Shown here piece after piece: positions 1-5,817 of a stretch of 6,920 nucleotides of DNA. The number at the start of each line of letters is the position of its first letter. The stretch's first letter is position 1. The stretch is from contig CALKWU010000198.1 in the NCBI GenBank assembly GCA_938004015.1, forward strand, positions 1 through 6,920, read 5' to 3'. The position numbers were made by a program, and so were the translations under genes. The notes below the pieces were generated by a model. That model was not told where the DNA came from and did not search any database. It saw nothing but the letters and a program-made list of their open reading frames with translations. This stretch comes from an uncultured Oceanobacillus sp. Lineage in GTDB: Bacteria; Bacillota; Bacilli; Bacillales; Amphibacillaceae.

Positions 1-614
1 CGATATTCAGCCTTTACGGCATCATCGTTCTTTCCATTGCCACAGCCCTTTTCCGTGACATCCCCGCTTTCACGGACGAAATGCTGTTGGCGACGATTTT
101 CGGCGGCGGGATGCTTGGTATTGGTCTCGGTATCGTCATCCGCTACGGGGCAGCCATGGATGGTTCGGAAATCCTCGGCGTTCTGCTTGCCAGCAAATTG
201 CCGTTCAACGTGAGTGATTTCATCATGGCATTCAACGTGATTGTTTTCATTTGCGGCGGATTCGTATTCGGAGGGGAAGCTGCGATGTATTCTGTCCTTG
301 CCTATATGATAGCGGCAAAACTGATGGATACGGTTGTTGATGGCTTCAATGAACTTAGTGCGTTCCACATCATCACGGATCACGTGGACGAGATGGGGAC
401 TGCCATCGTTAGAGAACTTGGAAAAACCGTTACGTATCTGAGCGGAGAAGGCGGCTATTCCGGAAATCGTACAAAGATCATTTACGTCGTTGTCTCCCGA
501 CTGGAAGAAGCTCAACTGCGGGATTTGATCGACGACATCGATGAACATGCATTCGTTTCAGTAAGTACAGTGAATGAAGTGAAGGGGCAGTTGTTTAAGC
601 AGAAAACGGCTTAA
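1..614 (+). CDS. YitT-family membrane protein, 3' part
   Basis: The frame is open from base 3 to the TAA at 612-614, giving 203 residues with no start in the window; the gene begins upstream. YitT/YvjA-type proteins are usually about 280-290 residues, so roughly 80 N-terminal residues are missing. The visible part begins in a hydrophobic segment (IIVLSIATALF). It continues with glycine-rich membrane stretches (GGGMLGIGLGIVIRYG, then the family-like DGSEILGVLLASKLPF), a further hydrophobic helix (FIMAFNVIVFICGGFVFGG) and YSVLAYMIAAKLMDTVVDG. The last 85 or so residues form the soluble DUF2179-like domain, with GYSG followed by KIIYVVVSRLE and a final FVSVSTVNEVKG. The protein should sit in the cytoplasmic membrane with this domain inside the cell. 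The family's substrate or role is not established, so no function is given. The ATG at 81 lies inside the conserved membrane region and is not the real start. A terminator follows 51 bp after the stop, so this is the last gene of its transcript. Confidence 0.88.
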   Translation, partial: IFSLYGIIVLSIATALFRDIPAFTDEMLLATIFGGGMLGIGLGIVIRYGAAMDGSEILGVLLASKLPFNVSDFIMAFNVIVFICGGFVFGGEAAMYSVLAYMIAAKLMDTVVDGFNELSAFHIITDHVDEMGTAIVRELGKTVTYLSGEGGYSGNRTKIIYVVVSRLEEAQLRDLIDDIDEHAFVSVSTVNEVKGQLFKQKTA

Positions 615-665
615 ACCAAAGGAAATGGAGAAAAACATTCCTATTTAACAATAGGATACCATGAC

Positions 666-709
666 AAAAAAGATTCCAATTATCAATTTTGATAAAAGGA
701 ATCTTTTTT
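666..709 (+). terminator. Rho-independent terminator after the YitT gene
   Basis: A 12-bp perfect stem (AAAAAAGATTCC at 666-677 with GGAATCTTTTTT at 698-709) encloses a second pairing (TTATCA 680-685 with TGATAA 690-695). It ends in six T residues on the plus strand and six A residues precede it, so it can also work on the minus strand. It probably serves the YitT gene and whatever once came from the converging aminotransferase gene, whose stop lies 24 bp away at 733. Confidence 0.85.
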
Positions 710-732
710 AGTTCATGCAAACTATTAAGCAT

Positions 733-1035
733 TCAACCGATCAATACATTCTCTTTGTCCATATGATCCGTCGCCGCTTTAACCGCAACGCCTTCGTTGA
801 TCTTAGCTCCTTCTTTAACAAGGATTTGCTCAAGGGCACTCAATACAGTAATCACATTTTTCGGATTGCAGGAATAACCCATGAGTCCGATTCGCCAAAT
901 GTCGCCTTTCAGTTCTCCAAGGCCGGCGCCGATTTCAATCGAAAAATTGTTGAGCAATTGACGACGTACGCTCGCTTCATCCACTCCATCTGGCACATAG
1001 AGAATGCCGGAATCGCAAGCCAAAACATTGTCCAT
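733..1035 (-). pseudogene. C-terminal remnant of a PLP-dependent aminotransferase (alanine-glyoxylate / serine-pyruvate type)
   Basis: Read on the minus strand, about 90 residues resemble the C-terminal end of class V aminotransferases of the alanine-glyoxylate/PucG type. Visible blocks are VPDGVDEASVRRQLLNNF, then IEIGAGLGELKGDIWRIG, LMGYS, and a final ALEQILVKEGA helix; the frame ends at a stop at 733-735. The full enzymes are about 380-400 residues. The N-terminal three quarters, including the PLP-binding lysine region, are absent. A TAA lies directly before the first ATG (minus strand of 1036-1038), and I could find no convincing continuation of the family in any frame up to 1140. There is no Shine-Dalgarno sequence before that ATG, so it is not a real start. 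The fragment is taken as a truncated, silent gene. The bidirectional hairpin at 666-709 would have been its terminator. The family call is fairly firm; the exact substrate is unknown. Confidence 0.7.
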
Positions 1036-1116
1036 TTAGCGAGGATGTTGGCGGAAAATCCGATTCCTGCTGGAGACCATGTGGAGGAATAGAAGGCTAT
1101 AATAGATTAAGAGCAA

Positions 1117-1144
1117 AGAACGATAGGCATGTTCGTTGTTTTTT
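1117..1144 (-). terminator. Weak hairpin after the kinase gene, possible terminator
   Basis: AACGA (1119-1123) pairs with TCGTT (1133-1137), and the arms extend by two more A-T pairs past a G-G mismatch. The hairpin lies about 40 bp after the stop of the minus-strand kinase gene. The T-run is better on the plus strand (TTTTTT at 1139-1144) than on the minus strand (TTCTTTG), so it could act in either direction. The stem is short and this is a tentative call. Confidence 0.3.
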
Positions 1145-1180
1145 CAATTTAATGGAGTGTCTAAAAATCAACATATGTAA

Positions 1181-1933
1181 TTACAAAGAACAATATCGAT
1201 CCACAATATCCATGAGACCCTTCGAATCTTTAGGTGATAAATTTTCAGCTAGCCTGGCTCCTGCAATGATAGGAAGCCATTGGATGATTTCTTCCTTTGT
1301 CCATTCCGTTTTTTCCAAATACAATTGCAAATACATTTCGGCTAATTCAGTGGAAAAACCCAAATACAGAAGGTATGTTCTACAAATGTCGGCGCGAACA
1401 TCTCCTGCACATGAATCGACCCAATCGATAATTGTCACCTTATTGTGTTCAGTGAGAATCAAGTTGAACAGATGGAAATCTCCGTGACAAAGTTTATTGT
1501 CGAGAGGCATCGAATCCAAAGATTGCATTAAAAAAGCTTTATGCTTATCTGTCAGCTTAGTCGCTTTTTCAATATGCTTACGTAATTTTTCTGACATTGA
1601 TTCAAGTGGTTCTGCAACAATGGTATGTATTCTTTGTTGAACCTCAATGGATCTCTTCAACAACTGTTCCGCTTGATGGAAGTTTTCAAGCATGACCTCC
1701 CCTAATGTCCGGCCTTTTATATATTCCATGATGATAGCTTGCTTTCCATCGAATTCTGTAACATCCAACACTTTGGGGACATTAAGACCTTGCGAATACG
1801 CAAATTTTTGTTTTTTCGCCTCGGCCGTCGCTTCTGTAACAGGCAGATGATCTTTAAATATTTTGATGATCTTCCCATCATGCAGATAAATCTTCGCTGT
1901 GTTGCCGAATGCGATAGGTTTGCCAAAATACAT
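1181..1933 (-). CDS. Aminoglycoside phosphotransferase (APH)-fold small-molecule kinase
   Basis: The protein has 250 residues if it begins at the ATG at 1931-1933. That start is chosen because AGGAGG (minus strand, 1942-1947) lies 8 nt before it; an in-frame GTG 66 nt further upstream has no comparable site. It has the protein-kinase-like APH fold. An N-terminal lobe carries GNTAKIYL and KIIKIF, with the likely ATP-contacting Lys24, and the hinge MEYIKGRTLGEVM is at about 69-81. The catalytic loop HGDFHLFN is at 150-157 (Asp152 the presumed base, Asn157 a metal ligand) and IIDW is at 168-171 with Asp170 as the second metal ligand. The GDVRADICRTYLL block after it is also typical. All key residues are present, so it should be active in the cytoplasm. 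The family phosphorylates antibiotics, choline, homoserine, sugars and other hydroxyl compounds; the substrate cannot be read here. Resistance should not be assumed. It stands alone, divergent from the broken aminopeptidase gene. Confidence 0.85.
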   Translation of the reverse strand: MYFGKPIAFGNTAKIYLHDGKIIKIFKDHLPVTEATAEAKKQKFAYSQGLNVPKVLDVTEFDGKQAIIMEYIKGRTLGEVMLENFHQAEQLLKRSIEVQQRIHTIVAEPLESMSEKLRKHIEKATKLTDKHKAFLMQSLDSMPLDNKLCHGDFHLFNLILTEHNKVTIIDWVDSCAGDVRADICRTYLLYLGFSTELAEMYLQLYLEKTEWTKEEIIQWLPIIAGARLAENLSPKDSKGLMDIVDRYCSL

Positions 1934-1941
1934 CGCCCTAT

Positions 1942-1947
1942 CCTCCT
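1942..1947 (-). promoter_or_regulatory. Ribosome binding site that fixes the kinase start
   Basis: AGGAGG on the minus strand, 8 nt before the ATG at 1933. It lies inside the longer open frame that could begin at a GTG at 1999, and this argues that the extra 22 upstream codons are not translated. A TACAAT hexamer at about 1975-1980 on the minus strand could be the -10 box of the kinase promoter, but no good -35 accompanies it. Confidence 0.75.
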
Positions 1948-2053
1948 GACAAGAATGCTGAATAACAACATCATAATCGTCATTGTATAGATTCGACACG
2001 AATTGATGTTTACCTTCTTTTAAAGGAGTATATAGAGGGAGGAAAAGTGAAAA

Positions 2054-2387
2054 ATGGAATTCGCAAACGTCGTATCAGAAATAATGAAGAATAATTTCTC
2101 TTTGGACAGGGATGTTACAATATTTGTCTTAACCGACAACAGTACTTAATCTTTAAGAAAAGTTTGCAGCTGCTTTAAACAAAGATAATTGGAATGTGGA
2201 TTTGCATGTGATGGAGAACCGGACTAAGTCGGGGGGAAGAGCCGCCGGATGAAGCGGCTGATGCCATGCTACGTTATATGACACGGTTCATGTCGCTTTT
2301 GGCTCCAATCACACATTTGGAGGAACGATTAAAGCGAACGTCCATATTGATTGCGTAACAAGGAACCCTATTATTGAGATGAAATGA
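2054..2387 (+). pseudogene. Broken M29-like aminopeptidase gene (N- and C-terminal ends joined, middle lost)
   Basis: An ATG at 2054 follows GGGAGG (2037-2042) by 11 nt and opens MEFANVVSEIMKNNFSL then VTIFVLTDNST, before a TAA at 2147. The same protein resumes in another frame as KFAAALNKDNWNVDLHVMENRTKSG (from 2160). It shifts again at the G6 run 2231-2236 into GEEPPDEAADAML (2236-2271). This order matches the N-terminal part of the thermophilic (M29-like) aminopeptidases and the related 2,5-dihydroxypyridine dioxygenase group, where the block HGEEPP..VA.AM is typical. From about 2277 a third frame reads YDTVHVAFGSNHTFGG then VHIDCVTRNPIIEMK and stops at 2385-2387. That is the metal-binding C-terminal end of the same family. 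Full members are about 320-370 residues, so some 200-250 central residues are gone. The gene is dead by deletion plus frameshifts. The family call rests on remembered motifs. Confidence 0.62.
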
Positions 2388-2392
2388 ATTTT

Positions 2393-2428
2393 AACAGCCA
2401 TTGGCATGTTTGTATTCCAATGGCTGTT
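2393..2428 (+). terminator. Perfect 12-bp hairpin after the broken aminopeptidase gene
   Basis: AACAGCCATTGG (2393-2404) pairs exactly with CCAATGGCTGTT (2417-2428) around a 12-nt loop. It begins 6 nt after the aminopeptidase stop. The T-run behind it is short (TTT, 2427-2429), so termination may be incomplete. On the minus strand the hairpin is followed by AAAATT, so it does not look like the uxaC terminator, from which it is also about 150 bp away. It most likely survives from the intact ancestor of the broken gene. Confidence 0.65.
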
Positions 2429-2473
2429 TATGTGCGCTTGGCATTAGTTATAATTTTGTGTTAAAGTCGCTTC

Positions 2474-2524
2474 TGTTGGTTAATCGACTCCAGCTAAGAA
2501 CATTTCCAAGGAGAACAACCAACA
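2474..2524. repeat. Inverted repeat in the gap after uxaC
   Basis: TGTTGGTT (2474-2481) and AACCAACA (2517-2524) are exact inverse copies separated by 35 bp. They lie 56-106 bp beyond the uxaC stop. The spacing is too long and the T-run too poor for a standard terminator. Nothing else in the 150 bp from 2429 to 2579 is recognisable, and I see no clear terminator for the uxa operon. Confidence 0.3.
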
Positions 2525-2579
2525 CGAAATCCTAGATTCATTCCATTTTTCATCGCACTGTTTTTCAGTCATAACAGCC

Positions 2580-3977
2580 TTACAATGAAAAATACCGTTT
2601 AGCGTTTTCGTAACAAATATCACGTACGTATTGTTCAAGCAATGTCAAATCTTTAGGGATTTTATGCTCTTCTACCCAAGTCCCCAAAATATTGCATAGC
2701 ACTCTTCTGAAGTATTCATGTCTAGGGAAAGATAAGAAACTCCTGGAATCTGTCAACATGCCAATGAAATTGCTGATCAACCCGATATTTGCCAATGTCT
2801 TCATTTGATCTTCCATACCGTCAATTGTATCGTTGAACCACCATGCAGTCCCAAATTGAATTTTTCCTGGGATTTCTGAGCTTTGGAAGTTGCCTGCCAT
2901 CGATGCTAAAACATCGTAATCTTTCGCATTTAGACTGTAAAGAATCGTTTTAGGCAATTTATCCATTTTCTCTAAGGAATTCAGATAATTTGCCAACTTA
3001 TTTGCGATTAAGCGATCACCGATGGAATCAAATCCAGTATCAGGACCAAGCTTTTTAAACATCTTCTCATTTGTATTACGTAGTGCGCCTAAATGGAGTT
3101 GCATGACCCATCCTTTATCAGCATACAGTTCCCCTAAAACGATTAACGTGTATGTTTTAAATTTATCCACTTCTGTTTTAGAGAGTTCTCCACCAGCTAA
3201 TCGTTTTTCAAAAATTGCAGCCGCTTCTTCTTTTGCCGCCGGCTCATAGAACATGACATCTATGCCATGATCTGAACTGCGACAGCCAAGTTCATCGAAG
3301 AAATCTACCCGTTTTTCTAGGGCTTCGATGAACTTATCAAACGTGTTTATCTCTAAGTCTGTCACTTCTGCCAATTTTTCAATCCAAGATAAAAATTCAT
3401 CTCGTTCAATATTTAAACCTTTATCCGGTCTGAAGGAAGGACTCACTTTAATTTCAAAACCTTCTTCTTTCAAAGCAATATGATTTGCCAAATCATCTGT
3501 CGGATCATCAGTTGTCCCTAGAAATTCAACTTTTTGTCTCTTTAATAAGGATCGTGTGGAAAATTCGGGAGTCGCTAATTTTTCATTCGCTTCTTTCCAA
3601 ATGGCTGGTGCTGATTCCTCATTCAATAAGTCATCGATAGCGAAGTATCTTAATAGTTCCATGTGGGTCCAGTGATATAAAGGGTTGCCGAATGTTTTGG
3701 GGACTGTTTTTGCCCATGCCATAAATTTTTCTTCATCACTTTTCCCCCCTGTAATGTAAGCCTCATCGATACCATTGGCCCGCATGGCTCTCCACTTGTA
3801 ATGATCTCCTCCAAGCCATACTTCCGCCATATTATCAAAGTTTTTATCTTCCAGTATGTCGTTTGGAGACAAATGGTTATGATAATCGATGATTGGTAAA
3901 TCTTTAGCTACATCATGGTAAAGTTCTTTTGCCGTGTCGTTGTATAGTAGAAAATCTTCGGTTATAAAAGTTTTCAC
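2580..3977 (-). CDS. uxaC: Uronate (glucuronate/galacturonate) isomerase UxaC
   Basis: The 465-residue protein has the normal length of the family. It interconverts D-glucuronate with D-fructuronate and D-galacturonate with D-tagaturonate in the cytoplasm, the first step of hexuronate breakdown. It is an amidohydrolase-fold enzyme: the metal-site motif DYHNHLSP is at 31-38, with His33 and His35. Other family blocks are GDHYKWRAMR (57-66), NPLYHWTHMEL (98-108), TDDPTD (156-161), GCRSSDHGID (231-240), QLHLGALRNTN (293-303), TAWWFND (377-383) and LTDSRSFLSFPRHEYFRR (408-425). No conserved block appears damaged. The start is a GTG (3975-3977), preceded at about 9 nt by AAGGA in AAAGGAAGAG (minus strand, 3984-3993). 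It is the second gene of the operon, 62 bp after the epimerase, with no strong terminator between them. The two enzymes act in sequence on galacturonate. Confidence 0.96.
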   Translation of the reverse strand: MKTFITEDFLLYNDTAKELYHDVAKDLPIIDYHNHLSPNDILEDKNFDNMAEVWLGGDHYKWRAMRANGIDEAYITGGKSDEEKFMAWAKTVPKTFGNPLYHWTHMELLRYFAIDDLLNEESAPAIWKEANEKLATPEFSTRSLLKRQKVEFLGTTDDPTDDLANHIALKEEGFEIKVSPSFRPDKGLNIERDEFLSWIEKLAEVTDLEINTFDKFIEALEKRVDFFDELGCRSSDHGIDVMFYEPAAKEEAAAIFEKRLAGGELSKTEVDKFKTYTLIVLGELYADKGWVMQLHLGALRNTNEKMFKKLGPDTGFDSIGDRLIANKLANYLNSLEKMDKLPKTILYSLNAKDYDVLASMAGNFQSSEIPGKIQFGTAWWFNDTIDGMEDQMKTLANIGLISNFIGMLTDSRSFLSFPRHEYFRRVLCNILGTWVEEHKIPKDLTLLEQYVRDICYENAKRYFSL

Positions 3978-4021
3978 GTCCGCTCTTCCTTTCTAGATGC
4001 TTGCTTCATTTAGTTTACCTA

Positions 4022-4047
4022 AAAATTGCATGCACCGTATCAATTTT
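4022..4047 (-). repeat. AT-rich hairpin at the uxaE-uxaC junction
   Basis: On the minus strand AAAATTG and CAATTTT (plus 4041-4047 and 4022-4028) can pair around a 12-nt loop that includes part of TGCATGCA. The left arm contains the uxaE stop codon. It is followed by only one further T, so it is too weak to be a convincing terminator. It could slightly lower uxaC expression or be chance. Confidence 0.25.
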
Positions 4048-5560
4048 CATGGAATTTCAGTTCATTGACATCAAGTAAGTCTAAGTGCTTTCCGATATGT
4101 TTGATGAGTGCAGCAGTATATTCTTCTTCATGGTCATGGAGGGTTTTGAAAAATTCGTCTTTGAATGTATAATTGCCATTTTCGTCTTTATCCGTTAGAA
4201 TGAGCCCATATGTCACATGGAATAATTGTCTAGCGTTATCATCATCCATATATTCTGGAAGTTCATCATCGGTTACGCTATCCAATGGTTTGATGCTATT
4301 TAAATCCGGCGTAACGTGATAGTACTTCAAGGTTTCTTGAAAATTTTCCAAAGCAAAATGATGCATTCTGCGATAGAGGGAAGGATTGATTTTGGCGATG
4401 ACTCTAATCGCTTCCAACCAATTCGTGCCCGCTGTTTTCACATGAAAAATGCCTTTCGTGTGTTTGGCGATAATTGGAAATACCTTGAATTTATCACTTC
4501 CGGAATGAATGCTTAATTTATATCCAAAATAGTCGGCAATTGCAGCATGTTCATTTAATTCCTTTTCAAATTGCTCAATGTTGCCGATGTAATCGATTCC
4601 CTTTTGAAATTCGCCACAGAATCTCGGTGCGAGACTGACTACATTGACGTCCCTTTGGATCAATTCATTCGCAACAAAAAAATGAGAGATAGGTGAGGTC
4701 ACTGTTTCTGTTTCGTCAATGGAAATTTCAAAATCAATGTCCCGTTCTTGTTTACTGATATATTGATGGTACACTTTTTCTGTATAAGCGATTGCTTCAT
4801 TATACAGAAGAACATTCCGCATTAATGATTCCTCATCAAATGTCAGTGAAAGTCCGTTTACATCATATGATTTATTCAAATAACGATTGTCATAATGGGT
4901 CTTGACATCTTGTGGCAATCTGTCGTATGCTTCCCTGACCGTCTCCACAGAAGCTTGTTCAAACTCATTGTCTATCTGGTCGGAGCAATCTAACGTCATC
5001 ATTGAAACTCCTAAGGAGAGGGCATACTCAATATCTGATTCTTTTTTGATGTGATCTCCATCGGCTCCATAACCGCCTTTATAACCTTCTTGGAATACAG
5101 CAAATGCTGCCGCATCCAACATATCGGTCATTGTCCGATTTGTAAGTGTCAATTCACGAATGCTTTGTTGGGCTAAAATCGGTTTGATATTCCTGTTTTT
5201 TATTGTTTTGATGTGCCCTGGCGATGCTAATCCTAAACGATCCCCCAAACCGATGGTCGCCACTTTCGTCCCAAATGCTTTTGGAACCGTATATTCAAAG
5301 TATCGATTCAAAACAAGACGGTTTTCATGTGAAAGCGGACAAATTTTGCCTTTGTTTTCAATGTTTTCACCTGTCAGTTCATCATATAGTGTCCCTGATC
5401 CTGTTGCCAAGATATACTTTTCCGTACCATCCTTCACCATCAGTAGACGGACATTTCCATGTTTAGCATATGATTTCGGATATACTTTAACCTCAGAATT
5501 ACTGCTTTCTACATTCCCTTGTTCCAGAGATTCAATCAAGGACAAGTATTTGTTCATCAT
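4040..5560 (-). CDS. uxaE: D-tagaturonate epimerase, UxaE type
   Basis: The protein has 506 residues from the ATG at 5560, or 505 from the adjoining ATG at 5557. GGAGG (minus strand, 5566-5570) is 5 nt from the first ATG and 8 nt from the second, so the second is slightly preferred. It resembles the tagaturonate epimerase family, known from Thermotoga UxaE, which converts D-tagaturonate to D-fructuronate. Family-like blocks are LAQQSIRELTLTNRT (129-143), FQEGYKGGYGADGDHIK (156-172) with the acidic/His pair that probably contributes to the metal site, and EISIDETETVTSP (278-290). Further blocks are APRFCGEF (311-318), LSIHSGSDKFKVF (349-361) and IFHVKTAGTNWLEA (371-384). There is no signal peptide or membrane segment, so it is cytoplasmic. 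It is the first gene of the operon, and linkage to uxaC supports the call. The family assignment is from remembered motifs; the exact epimerisation is inferred. Confidence 0.85.
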   Translation of the reverse strand: MMNKYLSLIESLEQGNVESSNSEVKVYPKSYAKHGNVRLLMVKDGTEKYILATGSGTLYDELTGENIENKGKICPLSHENRLVLNRYFEYTVPKAFGTKVATIGLGDRLGLASPGHIKTIKNRNIKPILAQQSIRELTLTNRTMTDMLDAAAFAVFQEGYKGGYGADGDHIKKESDIEYALSLGVSMMTLDCSDQIDNEFEQASVETVREAYDRLPQDVKTHYDNRYLNKSYDVNGLSLTFDEESLMRNVLLYNEAIAYTEKVYHQYISKQERDIDFEISIDETETVTSPISHFFVANELIQRDVNVVSLAPRFCGEFQKGIDYIGNIEQFEKELNEHAAIADYFGYKLSIHSGSDKFKVFPIIAKHTKGIFHVKTAGTNWLEAIRVIAKINPSLYRRMHHFALENFQETLKYYHVTPDLNSIKPLDSVTDDELPEYMDDDNARQLFHVTYGLILTDKDENGNYTFKDEFFKTLHDHEEEYTAALIKHIGKHLDLLDVNELKFHEN

Positions 5561-5588
5561 GTCATCCTCCGTTAATTTTAATTTTCAG

Positions 5589-5606
5589 ATTTCAAACGTT
5601 TGAAAT
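5589..5606. promoter_or_regulatory. 18-bp perfect palindrome in the uxaE leader, LacI-type operator candidate
   Basis: ATTTCAAACGTTTGAAAT is an exact palindrome centred on CG, as LacI/GalR-family operators usually are. It lies 29 bp before the uxaE ATG and about 95 bp downstream of the centre of the site at 5685-5700. It is inside the transcribed leader, so binding would block elongation or join a loop. Its half-site (CGTTTGAAAT) differs from that of the other two sites (CGTTGTTAT), so it may belong to another regulator. Confidence 0.6.
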
Positions 5607-5630
5607 TTATGCCATGTCTAAATTGGCGCC

Positions 5631-5640
5631 ACCTCCTCTA
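5631..5640 (-). promoter_or_regulatory. Orphan Shine-Dalgarno sequence in the uxaE leader
   Basis: On the minus strand TAGAGGAGGT, continuing into GG, is close to the full anti-16S complement. It stands about 70 nt before the uxaE ATG, which has its own GGAGG. The only ATG behind it is 16 nt past the GGAGG core and opens just Met-Ala-stop, so no gene uses it. It may bind 30S subunits to protect the mRNA, as the STAB-SD of cry3A is known to do, or be left from a deleted first gene. Confidence 0.55.
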
Positions 5641-5663
5641 GCGTAGTTTTTAAGAAAACGCTA
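5639..5663 (-). repeat. Leader stem-loop touching the orphan Shine-Dalgarno
   Basis: TAGCGT and ACGCTA (plus 5639-5644 and 5658-5663) form a perfect 6-bp stem around 13 nt in the operon leader RNA. The stem ends inside the start of the orphan AGGAGG element and overlaps the cre-like site at 5653-5666. It might be partly a by-product of that operator. Confidence 0.4.
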
Positions 5664-5666
5664 TCA
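5653..5666. promoter_or_regulatory. cre-like site (CcpA binding)
   Basis: AGAAAACGCTATCA fits the Bacillus cre consensus TGWNANCGNTNWCA at every fixed position except the first base. It lies about 30-45 bp downstream of the predicted uxaE operon start, a usual place for a repressing roadblock cre. Glucose repression of a uronate operon is expected biologically. Confidence 0.6.
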
Positions 5667-5684
5667 TAAAACATAAATAAATAG

Positions 5685-5700
5685 ATAACAACGTTGTTAT
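5685..5700. promoter_or_regulatory. Operator at the uxaE operon promoter
   Basis: ATAACAACGTTGTTAT is a 16-bp perfect palindrome with a CG centre, beginning 4 bp downstream of the -10 box and covering the predicted transcription start (about 5698). Bound repressor would block the promoter. The site differs at only two positions from the site at 5818-5833, so both are probably read by the divergent LacI-type protein. Confidence 0.72.
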
Positions 5701-5704
5701 TTTC

Positions 5705-5732
5705 ATTATAAATGGAAGATAGTAAAAGTCAA
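5705..5732 (-). promoter_or_regulatory. Sigma-A promoter of the uxaE-uxaC operon
   Basis: On the minus strand TTGACT (5727-5732) and a perfect TATAAT (5705-5710) are separated by 16 bp. The start would be near 5698, giving a leader of about 140 nt before uxaE. That leader holds the cre-like site, the stem-loop, the orphan Shine-Dalgarno and the second palindrome. Confidence 0.8.
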
Positions 5733-5817
5733 CATATAGAAAAACTTTAAGGCGGGCGCAAAAAGGATAAGAACAGAAATAATATTTTCGTTCATTTAAA
5801 CAAACATATCTACTTTT

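Noticed and set aside
715..1092. Plus-strand open frame of 125 codons
   Set aside because: It is antisense to the aminotransferase remnant, whose residues match a known family; the plus frame has no ribosome binding site and no recognisable motif.
1717..1983. 88-codon minus-strand frame starting MTIMMLLFSIL, possible leader peptide of the kinase
   Set aside because: No ribosome binding site before it, and it runs out of frame through the conserved N-lobe of the kinase, so it is a shadow frame.
2003..2034. Possible plus-strand promoter TTGATG ... TATATA before the broken aminopeptidase gene
   Set aside because: The spacing between the hexamers is 20 bp, too long for a normal sigma-A promoter.
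2480..2572. 30-residue minus-strand open frame just after uxaC (begins MTEKQCDEKW)
   Set aside because: Only 8 nt after the uxaC stop, but the upstream sequence offers no good ribosome binding site, there is no family resemblance, and a random frame of this length is expected.
5160..5603. Plus-strand frame of 147 codons opposite the start of uxaE
   Set aside because: It lies wholly within or against the well-supported uxaE frame and its control region, with no start signals of its own.
5613..5621. Met-Ala-stop minigene behind the orphan Shine-Dalgarno
   Set aside because: The ATG is 16 nt past the GGAGG core, too far for efficient initiation, so a translated minigene is not supported.
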